Source of the DNA: Siphonodentalium dalli | Taxonomy: Eukaryota > Mollusca > Scaphopoda > Gadilida > Siphonodentaliidae | Reading direction: 5' to 3' | DNA length: 64,000 nucleotides | NCBI GenBank assembly: GCA_032622095.1 | Contig: CP136067.1 | Coordinates: 178,532,556-178,596,555 of the forward strand | Part shown: piece after piece, positions 1 to 9,064 of the stretch | Numbering within the stretch: position 1 is the first letter of the stretch | Layout: each line of letters begins with the position of its first letter | Notes under the pieces: generated by a model | Told to the model about the DNA's origin: nothing | Seen by the model: only the letters and a program-made list of their open reading frames with translations | Database searches by the model: none | Program-made: the position numbers and the translations under genes

Positions 1-99
1 GCCTTTAGTCCCACTGAGCTCAAATCTCGAGCTATACAGGATCTACATCTCATGCGCCTAAAATAAATGTTCGTTCGTTTTGTCCCAGACAGGAACGTG

Positions 100-580
100 G
101 CGACAGGGGTGTGGGCTGGTGTACACCTCCCCCACAACTTTTGTAAAACATTAGCACCAGTTGGATATTTGAAATTTCATGCCTGATACAGTATACGTTT
201 AAAATACCACACAAAACATAGGTTGTAATTACTGCCATAGTTCGATTTTCCAACCAGTATAATTAGTGGGGAATTTGTTGATGTTAGACCTATAGTCGCA
301 ATACTCAATTTTTTTTAAATTATTGGAAATGTACAAACCTCTTTGGTGGTGTCAGGGGAAAGTTGGAAAGATTGAGAAACATCATGTACAACTTGACGGA
401 CGTTGCAGTTTGAGGGCGCAGTTGGAAATTCCAAGGCGAATAATATCGCCATTCCACAACACCCCACCCCCTGATGCCCCTCTCCCATTGGATTTTGAGG
501 ATGCAGTTGGAAATTTCAAGGCGAATACAATAGCCACCCCACAATACCCCTCCCGGATGACACCCGCTTGCGACATCGCT
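100..580. repeat. Imperfect tandem repeat with GTTGGAAATT motifs
   Basis: Two adjacent units (about 418-500 and 501-570) share the order GCAGTTGGAAATT, CAAGGCGAAT and then a C-rich run ending in CACCCC or CCCTCC. A weaker relative (CAGTTGGATATTTGAAATT) lies near 160-180. Similar GTTGGAAA palindromic motifs recur at 20.2-20.6 kb. No coding gene is apparent in 1-600. The upstream exon of the gene at 622 is not recognised here. Confidence 0.5.
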
Positions 581-621
581 GGTCCTAGGAATTTATATTT
601 AACCTTGGCGTCTTTTTGCAG

Positions 622-1683
622 GTATATGCTGGGCGAATTTTCCAACACGATGGACCATTGGGTGTGATACTCATCAATCAAGTTATCCCCCTTAACAAGA
701 CGGCCGTCGGACCCACGGGCACACCCGGAGTAGAAGCTAATAAGGGAAGTGGAGTCTCGAAATCGGTTGGACCAATGGGAAATTCCGAAAGACACCGACT
801 AGAGGAGGAGCTAAACCGGAAAGTTATGGACGTGACAATAGTTACCGCTTATTTCAATCTCGGTACATTCCAAAAGGGAGGCCCAGGAGTTATTTACACC
901 CCACAGAGATACCTAAACTGGATGCGGGTGTTTTCAAAAATTAAAAACCCGGTTATCGCATACCTTGACAGCGAGGATTCGGTTAAATATATGCAACAAC
1001 TGCGGAATGGAAAGCCAGGGAAAGTGATATTGGTGAAAAGGACAGACATGTGGGCGTACCGACTGAGAGATCAGATAGATAAGGTGTACAAACAGCCAGG
1101 ATACGCGAAACACCGACCTAACACCGTGGTGCCTGAATACTCGTGCGCAATGCATGCAAAATTTGAAGCTTTGAACGAAAGTATTAACCACAATTATTAT
1201 AATTCTTCGTATTTTTCTTGGATCGATATTGGTTTATTCAGAGATATTCCTAATACCTCACTCAAAAGGAATGCTGTAGATTTCGGCCTCGTTGTTCCTA
1301 ATAATTTTAACTCTACTTGTGTGTCTTATAGTAGAGTTGGTGGCTTGAATAACACTCTTACATGGAGAGACATCGTGTTCGGTAACCAAGTGTTTGTAGG
1401 TGGTGCTGGTAACTTAGCAACCAAGGCAGTGATGACAAAGTTCGTTGAACAGTACAAACAGACAGTGAAAGCGTTTCTGGATAATAACCTTATGAGTACT
1501 GACCAGCAGATTATATATGGGATGTATAATAAGGATGGTACCAAACATGGACTGAATAAGGTGCCTTTACAGATCTATGAAAAGGGTTGGTTCAAAATAG
1601 GATACCTCATGATGGAGACGTGGCACAAAGCGCATACAGAGATACTAAAAAAGATCACAACCAACAACTCATCTACCAGCTAA
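622..1683 (+). CDS. HtrL/YibB-like protein, terminal exon (5' partial)
   Basis: This is an open exon of 353 codons ending in TAA. The likely 3' splice site is the pyrimidine-rich tract ending TTTTTGCAG at 621, which gives a phase-0 exon start, so an upstream exon should supply the start codon and any membrane anchor. Residues 1-70 are a low-complexity linker or stalk. From about residue 71 (VTIVTAYFNLG) to about 340 the protein follows the HtrL/YibB family, whose bacterial member sits near lipopolysaccharide-core genes and whose fold is glycosyltransferase-like. Visible family blocks are YLNWMR, PVIAYLDSED, LRDQIDKVYKQP, NTVVPEYSCAMHAKF, WIDIGLFRD and LMSTDQQIIYGMY. Enzymatic activity is inferred and the substrate is unknown. 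The same family appears as two relics at 31.25-33.13 kb. The coding sequence is intact. The Thr/Pro-coding repeat just downstream may be a lost C-terminal tail. Assignment is by remembered family motifs, not a search. Confidence 0.82.
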   Translation, partial: VYAGRIFQHDGPLGVILINQVIPLNKTAVGPTGTPGVEANKGSGVSKSVGPMGNSERHRLEEELNRKVMDVTIVTAYFNLGTFQKGGPGVIYTPQRYLNWMRVFSKIKNPVIAYLDSEDSVKYMQQLRNGKPGKVILVKRTDMWAYRLRDQIDKVYKQPGYAKHRPNTVVPEYSCAMHAKFEALNESINHNYYNSSYFSWIDIGLFRDIPNTSLKRNAVDFGLVVPNNFNSTCVSYSRVGGLNNTLTWRDIVFGNQVFVGGAGNLATKAVMTKFVEQYKQTVKAFLDNNLMSTDQQIIYGMYNKDGTKHGLNKVPLQIYEKGWFKIGYLMMETWHKAHTEILKKITTNNSSTS

Positions 1684-1904
1684 GTTAAAGCCAACCACAA
1701 CTAAGCCCAACCCAATCACAACCAAGTCCAGCTCAACAACAGTTAAACCAAACCCAACCACAGTTAAACCAAAACCAACCACAATTAAACACTACCAAAC
1801 TACAGCCAAACCCAACCCAACTGCAACTAAGCCCAACCCAACTACAACTAAGCCCAACCCAATCACATCCAAGCCCAACACAACCACAGTTAGGACCTCA
1901 TAAT
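1682..1904 (+). repeat. Thr/Pro-coding minisatellite, out of frame with the HtrL exon
   Basis: A degenerate repeat of AAGCCCAACCCAAYYACAA type runs from just past the HtrL stop to a TAA at 1902-1904. In the frame offset by one from the HtrL frame it is open throughout and reads as about 70 residues of KPNPTT-like repeats, a mucin-like composition. The HtrL frame itself ends in a Thr/Ser-rich stretch and then a stop. A one-base shift near 1660-1680 would join them. It could equally be a non-coding A/C-rich satellite. Confidence 0.55.
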
Positions 1905-2135
1905 AAGTGTGATATTATCAAAGAGTGGAATCTTTGGTAATGGAGCTGTAGGTGGCTTTATTAATATAGGAATCACTGAACTAAATGGTTTCCCATAGGC
2001 GACAGTGTTAACGTTTCGGTCAAATTCACTGAATTGAAGTCTGCAGGCCATACCAGTGATGTTTACCCAGCTAGATTGACACCAGTTGATCACGAAAATG
2101 CAAGAAAATTCATAGGTCATGTGTTTACTTTTTAA

Positions 2136-2141
2136 AATAAA
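2136..2141 (+). promoter_or_regulatory. Candidate polyadenylation signal for the HtrL-like gene
   Basis: An AATAAA hexamer lies about 450 bases past the HtrL stop codon, and a second one occurs near 2216. This position is plausible for the transcript end, but AT-rich DNA makes the motif common. Nothing else was recognised in 1905-3043. Confidence 0.3.
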
Positions 2142-3043
2142 TCCCCAAGTCTACGACAGGGCTATCTCACAGCCAAATTTGATCTGGAAAAACCCAGAAC
2201 TACAGCAGCTAGTTAAATAAATTTCCCGCTCACAATAATCCATTCCCCCATTCATTCACCAGTTTAAATTATTTAGATATTATGTACAACTCAAATAAAC
2301 GCGATGTCATCCTTTAATAACGTGTCGCATGTATCAGGTGAAGGTCATTCTTCAGCTACCTTCACCTTTAGTGTTCCACGGTGTACTCGCTCCCCGGCTC
2401 TAGAACACATTTAGCTCCCTGATTCCTGATTCCTGTTGCTGATGTGATAACGCAGTATACGTGTTCCAGTATATCATATCATGAATCTCTACTCCAGCCA
2501 TACACCCGTCGAGACAATATTCCACCAGTACAAAACCTGGGAACGTTTTGATGTTATGACAGGGAAGTTTATAACATTGAAAATTAACGGTGCATGTAAA
2601 ATATTACACAGTTAATACCATTCCGTAATAATGTAGTTCACTGCAGGTGAAGGTCACATCTCCAAGTCTTACGATTTAAGTGACTTTGTGAGCGATTTTG
2701 CTTTGCATCGCTTACAATCATGGAATTTCTCTCGGTTAATTAATTCAATGTTTAGTGCGATGTCGGCTCAAAACAGTCATCAAAATGCATGAAATAATCT
2801 CGAACTGGGACCACCCACTATTGCGAAGTAAATTATTGAGGAACATATATTAACAAATAAAGATATCCTCTGCCTTGTTCGTTCAATGTTATAAAGTTCA
2901 TTGTTTGAACGGGTAAGAACACCAAAATGTACCCATGTTTCGTGCCGGTAGAGTATGATCTATACGTGCGTAGCCAGGCCGAGTATGGAGTTTCATGGCA
3001 TGATCTAGCGAAATAGGAAAATACAGCGAAATATATATATATA

Positions 3044-3301
3044 TTTTATTTTTTTTGGCCGGGGCTATTGTGGACCATCTTATCGGCTGGAGCACCCCGA
3101 AAGAGGTGACCCACCCTTACGAGATGGTCAAATTGCCTGTCGGGGTCAGTCCCCGCTAGAAGCGGAAGTCCGTCAGTCAGTCGGGACCACTCGTCCTCCT
3201 CAGACTGCGAACCCATACCGTGGAAGTCCCGTCCAATGGGGTGACCATCGTCGGGGACGTATCTCACAGCACGGGCTCGAGCCAAAAGGCCGAGAAGCGA
3301 T
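3044..3301 (-). mobile_element. U2-snRNA-headed SINE-like element
   Basis: Read on the minus strand, the element starts at 3301 with the conserved 5' end of U2 snRNA (ATCGCTTCTCGG, then CCTTTTGGCT). It then skips most of the U2 interior and rejoins U2-like GATACGTCCCC. About 200 bases of GC-rich unrelated body follow, ending in CCCGGCC and an A-rich tail (T8 on the plus strand at 3049-3056). The A-tail and discrete 5' end indicate retroposition. The insertion lies in a GCGAAATA-rich repeat (copies near 3007-3030 and 3318-3366), so the target duplication cannot be read cleanly. The minus frame across the body is open, but I see no protein family in it. A diverged B-box-like GGTTCG occurs in the body. 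Confidence 0.7.
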
Positions 3302-3804
3302 CGAATCATCACCCATTTCGCAATAGCGAAATAGCGTGATAAAAAATGCAGCGAAATGGCGAAATAGAGCCCGCCCACCCTATAGAAGAATTTGACTTCT
3401 ATTTCACCAGAGTGTATCTATTGTGGTGTTGCAATTTCTCATACAAATCGCCGTTATTTAGTAAAGGTGCATTCTGTATAGAGTTATTACCCTTCATATT
3501 AAATATGATAGACAATCGAAACCACCTCCCGTGGTCGCGACTGTATGCGAATAGCCATCTAATCGTGAACCCCGATTAGTTATCTTTTGGTAGTCAAACG
3601 TGTGCGTATTAGGTGGTATTTGAATGTGTTCTACACATAGTGAACTTCCATCGAATTGTTCAAATCAGCCGAAGAGCGCACAAAGGACAACTTTAAATAA
3701 AAGCGGTACTTTTTCTTAAGATCATCGCTTTCCCATACCAACACCATAGTAAATCAGCAGGACCATTTAACCAGGGTGGTCATCAGTTTATATTTATAAT
3801 GCTA
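3302..3804. other. No gene recognised
   Basis: GCGAAATA motif repeats are present at the left edge. No coding family or RNA gene could be supported in the remainder. Confidence 0.5.
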
Positions 3805-3951
3805 TTAACCCTTTCATGAATGGAGCTGCGCTGGTGCAGCATTCAAGATAATGTGCCAGTGCATTCTCTTACACATGCCTCACAAATAAGAGAATGCATT
3901 GTCATAGCGTGTTCGCAAAAAATCAGGAAGCTCCAGTCATCAAAGTGTTAA
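3805..3951. mobile_element. TTAA-flanked MITE with internal hairpin (piggyBac-like ends)
   Basis: TTAA at 3805-3808 and 3948-3951 bound 139 bases. The ends are inverted repeats: left CCCTTTCATGAATGGAGCT, and right (reversed) CACTTTGATGACTGGAGCT. TTAA duplication with CCC...GGG-type ends is characteristic of piggyBac-class elements. The interior holds TGCATTCTCTTA and its complement TAAGAGAATGCA, which form a hairpin. It is too short to code for anything. Relatives: 8759-8994 and a left end at 23728. Confidence 0.72.
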
Positions 3952-4009
3952 ACTTTGCATGTTCTCATTTCCCATCTCGTGAGAGAAAAATTGTGAAAAT
4001 TCTAACGTA

Positions 4010-4430
4010 TTAACCCTTTACCCAACAGAACGGCCCTGTGACAATGCATTCTCTTATATATGCGAGTCGACCATAGGTCGCCACGCATATATAAGAGAAT
4101 GCATTGGCTTAACACATATTAAAAATGATAAAATTGTCAAAGAATGTAGAAAAATATTATAAAAATTGTTAAAAAATGTAAGAAAAAATTATAAAATTGT
4201 TTTTTTAGGCCAATGCATTCTCTTATATATGCGAGGCGACCTATGGTCGACTCGCATATATAAGAGAATGCATTGGCACAGGGCATAACTGTAACCATCA
4301 CAATGTGGTCAATGAACCGGTTCCAATGATATTCATATTTGTATGGTTCTATTGAGACAGACCGAAGATATTTTAGGCTGTTGAAGCTTTATTTGGGCGT
4401 TTTTGGGCGTTTTGTTGGGTAAAGGGTTAA
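4010..4430. mobile_element. TTAA-flanked MITE carrying a double-hairpin core
   Basis: TTAA is present at 4010-4013 and 4427-4430. The outer inverted repeats are CCCTTTACCCAACA at the left (with GAACG following) and TGTTGGGTAAAGGG at the right. Inside, two long hairpins (4041-4108 and 4207-4277) are inverted copies of each other and flank an A/T-rich spacer. The duplication and terminal C/G triplets fit a non-autonomous piggyBac-like element. There is no coding capacity. Confidence 0.75.
4034..4287. repeat. Double-hairpin core module
   Basis: Each hairpin has arms of the AATGCATTCTCTTATATATG type, about 22-32 bases long, around a loop of the GTCGACCATAGGTCG kind. The whole module is itself an inverted repeat bounded by GCCCTGTG and CACAGGGC. 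The same module lies at 59990-60345 inside an element with different outer ends, and degenerate forms lie at 3850-3900 and 8807-8965. Confidence 0.75.
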
Positions 4431-4637
4431 TCGATGATCCTGTTGACCACGTGACCACTTAACTCTGTATAAATACAAATAGCGTATACTAGCTGAAACA
4501 GGCTCCATTCGGGGGCCTTTATTCAGCGTCCGATGCGCCTGCGGCCCCTACACAAAGGGACATGTGTGTGTTAGGGACATGTGGCCACTGTGCACGCTCC
4601 GCGCACATAACATATATATCCTACTCTTTTATATAGT

Positions 4638-6370
4638 ACTAGCCGATGAGCCCGACGTTGTCCGGGCTATTCAAAAACCAAATTTCAAGTCGATAGCTCC
4701 ACCCATTTCCGAGATCTGGTCTGCGCATGCGCGAAGCTGGCGTCGCACGGGCTCGGCGACCCGATAAAATTCGCATCCGGGGCAAGATACATTCACATAC
4801 CAAATTTCAAGTCGATAGCTCCACCCGTTTCCGAGATCTCGTCTGCGCATGCGCGAAGCTGGCGGTCGCACGGGCTCGGTGACCCGATAAAATTCGTAAC
4901 CGGGGCAAGATACATTCACATAGCAAATTTCAAGTCGATAGCTCCACCCGTTTCCGAGTTCTCGTCTGCGCACGCGCGAAGCGGGCGCCGCACGGGCTCG
5001 CCAATACGACAACGTCAACCGCCTGGTCAAACTACACACACGTACCAAGTTTCGTCGCGATCGGTCGAGAATCGTAGATTTGTATCAATGACAGACAAAC
5101 AAACATACATACAGACAAACAGAGGTCTTCAAAATAGCTCTACCTGTTTCCCAGATCTGGTATGCGCATGCGCGAAGCTGGCGTCGCACGGGCTCGGCGA
5201 CCCGATAAAATTCGTATCCGGGGCAAGATACATTCACATACCAAATTTCAAGTCGATATCTCTACCCGTTTCCTAGATCTCGTTTGCGCATGCGCGAAGC
5301 TGGCGTCGCACGGGCTCGGCGTCCCGATAAAATTCGTATCCGATGCAAGATACATTCACATACCAAATTTCAAGTCGATAGCTCAACCCGTTTCCGAGAT
5401 CTCGTCTGCGCATGCGCGAAGCTGGCGTCGCACGGGCTCGTCGACCCGACAAAATTAGTATCCGGGGCAAGATACATTCACATACCAAATTTCAAGTCGA
5501 TAGCTCCTCCCGTTTCCGAGATCACGTCTGCGCATGCGCGAATCGGGCGCCGTACGGGCTCGCCAATACGATAACGACGACCGCCTGGTCAAACTACACA
5601 CACGTACCAAGTTTCGTCCCGATCGGTCGAGAATCGTAGATTTGTATCAATGACAGACAGACAGACAAACATACAGACAAACAGAGGTCTTCAAAATATA
5701 TATGAGACTAGCCGATGAGCCCGACGTTGTCCGGGCTATTAAAAAAACAAATTTCAAGTCGATAGCTATTCAAAAACCAAATTTCAAGTCGATAGCTCCA
5801 GCCGTTTCCGAGATCTGGTCTGCACATGCGCGAAGCTGGCGTCACACGGGCTCGGCGACCCGATAAAATTCGTATCCGGGGCAAGATACATTCACATACC
5901 AAATTTCAAGTCGATAGCTCCACCCGTTTCCGATATCTCGTCTGCGCATGCGCGAAGCTGGCGTCGTAGGGCCCGGCTACGCGATACAATTCGTATCCGG
6001 GGCAAGATACATTCACATAGCAAATTTCAAGTCGATAGCTCCACCCGTTTCCGAGATCTCGTCTGCGCATGCGCGAAGCTGGCGTAGCACGGACTCGGTG
6101 ACCCGATAAAATTCGTATCCGGGGCAAGATACATTCACATAGCAAATTTCAAGTCGATAGCTCCATCCGTTTCCGATATCTCGTCTGTGCATGCGCTGTA
6201 CTGGCGTCGCACGGGCTCGCGAATACGACAACGACGACCGCCTGGTCAAACTACACGCACGTACCAAGTTTCGTCCCGATCGGTCGAGAATCGTAGATTT
6301 GTATTAATGACAGACAGACAGACAAACAAACAGAGAGACAGACAGACAGATGTCTTCAAAATATATATGA
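4638..6370 (+). repeat. Composite of tandem SINE-like elements with a 122-bp internal repeat
   Basis: Heads at 4638 and 5706 read CTAGCCGATGAGCCCGACG and TTGTCCGGGCTATT. They are followed by units of about 122 bases that start CAAATTTCAAGTCGATAGCT at 4679, 4801, 4924, 5242, 5364 and 5486, and again from about 5745 through 6143. Each block closes with a tail containing GTTTCG, CGATCGGTCGAGAATCG and GACAGACAGACAAAC microsatellite (ending near 5130, 5700 and 6370). The middle block lacks a head, as expected from unequal recombination. The long minus-strand frames here merely reflect a stop-poor repeat. Confidence 0.75.
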
Positions 6371-6388
6371 GATAATGCTACTTCAATA

Positions 6389-6552
6389 TATCCTCGGGCA
6401 AATAGGTTCATATTAGACCTACGTATTGACATGGGTTCATATTGGACTTATTTTGTTCTGATATAAGCCCATTGTGGACTTATACCCATTATTTTATTGA
6501 ATGGCGCGGGCCACATTGAAAACACATCTATAAAGAGTGTACAGCTGGTGCT
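6389..6552 (+). repeat. Dispersed repeat, copy 1 (partner at 7895-8060)
   Basis: Shares ordered blocks with 7895-8060: CAAATAGGTTCA, GGTTCATATTGGA, TTGAATGGCGCGGGCC and TATAAAGAG. The two direct copies bracket about 1.3 kb containing the U2-headed insert and other SINE/LINE tail sequence. This suggests a nested insertion or a segmental duplication. Confidence 0.65.
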
Positions 6553-6599
6553 GAAATAGGCCCATAGTGAGTATATATTTTTTGTTATTTATTTAATTA

Positions 6600-7210
6600 A
6601 ACATTTTTAAGTAACATTTTTGAAAAACTTACGCCTTTATTACCTCCACCGAAGTACACCGAGTCAATACACCAAATTTGGTTGAAATCGGTCTAGGGAT
6701 CTGAGAGAAATATCCGAACAGATAGACGGAGAGACAGACAGATCCTACTCTTCTAATATATATTTGAGGAAAGTTTGTGTGTGTGCGTGTGTGTGTGTCT
6801 GTGTGGCCGCGATGGACTCTAAAACGGCTAAACCGATTTCGACGAAACTTGGCACGGGCACGTAGTCTCACACGAGGACCAACATAGGCCCATCCATTTG
6901 TTCGTGCGGCGTGACCTTCACCTTCAAAACTCATATCTCCGGATCCACTGAGCCGCAGTGCTAAATTACCTTACAAACAACGCTCTTTATATTTCCAATA
7001 TTCGGGTTGGTTAACCTAATAACGCTCTTTATCTGTATATGAGGCTGGCGAATGTTTTGTTGTTCGACGCAACGCTTCGACTTCAGACATTCTTTTTGTT
7101 AATTCAGACTGTTGACTGTTTTATAGGTTGTGAATTCAGACTGTTGACTGTTTTATAGTTTATAAGCATTTATTTTCCACACCTCGCTTAGTGCGAAGTC
7201 CTGTAGAGTT
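6600..7210. repeat. SINE/LINE 3'-tail-like sequence with GT microsatellite
   Basis: The stretch contains phrases common in invertebrate retroposon tails: AAATTTGGTTGAAATCGGTC, GACAGACAGATCC, then a (GT)n run at about 6777-6806, then AAACGGCTAAACCG and TTCGACGAAACTTGGC. No open reading frame of note is present. Confidence 0.45.
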
Positions 7211-7300
7211 ACGCTTCTCGGCCTTTTGGCTAAGATCAAAGTGTAGTATCTGTTCTTCTCAGATCAGCGCCTGATACGTCCCCACAGGGGACTTCGATGT
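7211..7300 (+). ncRNA. U2 snRNA 5'-half pseudogene or U2-headed retroposon
   Basis: The first about 75 bases track U2 snRNA: CGCTTCTCGGCCTTTTGGCT, AAGATCAAAGTGTAGTATC (one A more than canonical U2 in ATCAAG), TGTTCTT, then a stem-loop with GATACGTCCCCACAGGGGAC. The branch-site-recognition segment GTAGTA is intact. After about 7290 the similarity stops: no Sm site (AATTTTTGG type) or 3' stem-loops III/IV follow. It is therefore not a complete functional U2 gene and is more likely a 5'-half retroposed chimera. No proximal snRNA promoter element was recognised upstream. Confidence 0.75.
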
Positions 7301-7354
7301 TGGTTTGATGAGAATGGTGGGCGGAAGAATCACCTTCTAAACATCATTGTCCAC

Positions 7355-7833
7355 AGACCGAAATTTTGGTTAAAGCCGTGTAACAGACGTTTGGTTTATT
7401 TACATTGAACTTGCTTAACTCTATTCTTTTGAAGCTTCATCCGTAATGAGCGTGTGTATATGAGGCCTTCAACCTCTATCTCGGGACGGGTATATAAAAA
7501 CAAAATCCATGATTTTCTCCATTTAGCTGAGATGGCTTCCAGAATGGCCGAAATTTTGGTTAACGCCGTGTAACAGACGTTTGGTTTATTTACATTGAAA
7601 TTGCTTAACTCGATTCTTTTTATGCTTGATACCTCTATCTCAGGATGGGTAGTTTGATGCGCTGAACAATTTCGTCACACCCGGATGCCCGTGTGGCGTG
7701 ACATTGACCTTTAAAATGACATTGAACCTGTATCTCGGTATCCGCTGGGCCGATTTCCCCCATTTTCAGGGTGTTGATGTAAAACAAAAACACAACGACT
7801 CTACCCCGTCAGGACGGGTACCCAGCTAGTTTA
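7355..7833 (+). repeat. Direct repeats and retroposon-like tail
   Basis: Two direct copies (about 7358-7440 and 7547-7622) begin CCGAAATTTTGGTTAA and run through GCCGTGTAACAGACG and TTTATTTACATTGAA. The block ends near CCCGTCAGGACGGGTACCCA at 7805-7826, followed by a TA microsatellite. It lies downstream of the U2-like head, so it could be part of the same composite. Confidence 0.5.
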
Positions 7834-7894
7834 TATATATATATGGATAGCCCGAACGTTCGGCAAAGAGATGCACCGATTGGTGTTGTTCACA

Positions 7895-8060
7895 TATCCT
7901 CCTGCAAATAGGTTCACACAGGACCTAAATATTCACATAGGTTCATATTGGATTTATTTGATTCTGAAATAAGCTCATACAGAACTTATATATATACCGG
8001 TTATTCCGTTGAATGGCGCGGGCCGCAGTGAACACACATTATAAAGAGCGCTCATCTGGT
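7895..8060 (+). repeat. Dispersed repeat, copy 2 (partner at 6389-6552)
   Basis: Second direct copy of the block described at 6389-6552, with the same motif order ending in TATAAAGAGCGCTCATCTGGT-like sequence. Confidence 0.65.
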
Positions 8061-8340
8061 AAGTCTTGATAAATAGTAGATAAAATTGTTCCTATATGAT
8101 GTTATTTCGAACGACATGGGCTTATTTTGAACGACACATTTTACGCCCATATAGAGCGTATTTTCCCCCAAATAAGTTCTATATGGTCCTACACGCGACA
8201 TTCAAAAATAAGCCCGCACTGTGCTTATTTTCACGAGAACAGGCTGTGTTAACACCATGTTATTCATACAGTCTTCAGTGATTTAGGAATGTAGATTCCA
8301 ACCTTGAATATTTAATTGTTTTTGTCACAGGATTTGCATT

Positions 8341-8690
8341 TAAAGGGGGACTAACTCCAGCCATTCATGGTACCATCTCCTATTATACTCAACAGAATAT
8401 ATGCAACAAATGAAATAATTTGAGCCATGGATGAGTGCAAAATACACCCATTTGCTCTATGAAGTATGTAAACAACATAGTAATTATAATTAATATGAGT
8501 TTTTGGCTCTATTCATAAACTCATTTTCATTGTAATTACCTTGTTGTTTACATCATTCACAGACCACATGAGTGTAAATTGCCCTCATCCATGGCTCACA
8601 TTCATTCATGTGTTTCATATATTCTGTTGAATTTAATATGAGATGGTCACATAAATGGCCGGATAGAAAGCACAGTAGCACTTTAAAGGG
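8341..8690. mobile_element. Fold-back MITE, ~155-bp inverted repeats
   Basis: The left arm contains CAACAGAATATATGCAACAA, GAGCCATGGATGAGTG and GTTGTTTAC in complement. The right arm repeats these in reverse complement around a short centre at about 8500-8530. The outer end has CCATTCATGGTACCATCTCC at the left and GAGATGGTCACATAAATGGC at the right. A longer family member occupies 56089-57325 and a solitary right end lies at 14985-15105. No transposase is visible in any copy. Confidence 0.75.
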
Positions 8691-8758
8691 ATCGTATACT
8701 TCGCAGTAGGTGCACGTGACTTCGCATGTGATATAGTGTTTTTGAATCTAAAGGTGCC

Positions 8759-8994
8759 TTAACCATTCCATGACTGGAGCTTCCTGAAATTTTGCGAAAA
8801 TCCTATGCCAATGAATTCTGTCATATATGCGAGTCTCCCAAAGGGAGCCTCGCATAAGAGAATACATTGGCCTAACAATATTTACATTGACCTTGTAAGC
8901 CAGTACATTCTTTTATATATGCGGGACTCACTCTATGATACTGGCACAAGAGCTTTAATGCTGCACCAGCGCATATCCCGTCATGAAAGGGATG
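8759..8994. mobile_element. Decayed TTAA-type MITE with two hairpins
   Basis: The left end, TTAACCATTCCATGACTGGA, matches the 3805 element. The right end, read in reverse, is TCATCCCTTTCATGACGGGA, followed by GCGCTGGTGCAGCATT as in the 3805 element, so one TTAA has decayed. Two degenerate hairpins (8807-8872 and 8896-8965) match the double-hairpin module. Confidence 0.62.
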
Positions 8995-9064
8995 ACACTC
9001 TCTTTTTTGTATATCCATTTACTGTGTGCATTGTCCAGTATTGTCAGTGGTTTAGAAATTAGAG

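Noticed and set aside
3046-3378. 110-codon minus-strand protein
   Set aside because: It runs through a SINE-like element that starts with U2 snRNA sequence and ends in an A-tail. No protein family is visible.
4671-6267. Arg/Ala-rich minus-strand open frames
   Set aside because: They are GC-richer retroposon repeats without stops in some frames, with no family resemblance.
7211-7400. Functional U2 snRNA gene
   Set aside because: Similarity ends after the second stem-loop. The Sm site and 3' stem-loops are absent.
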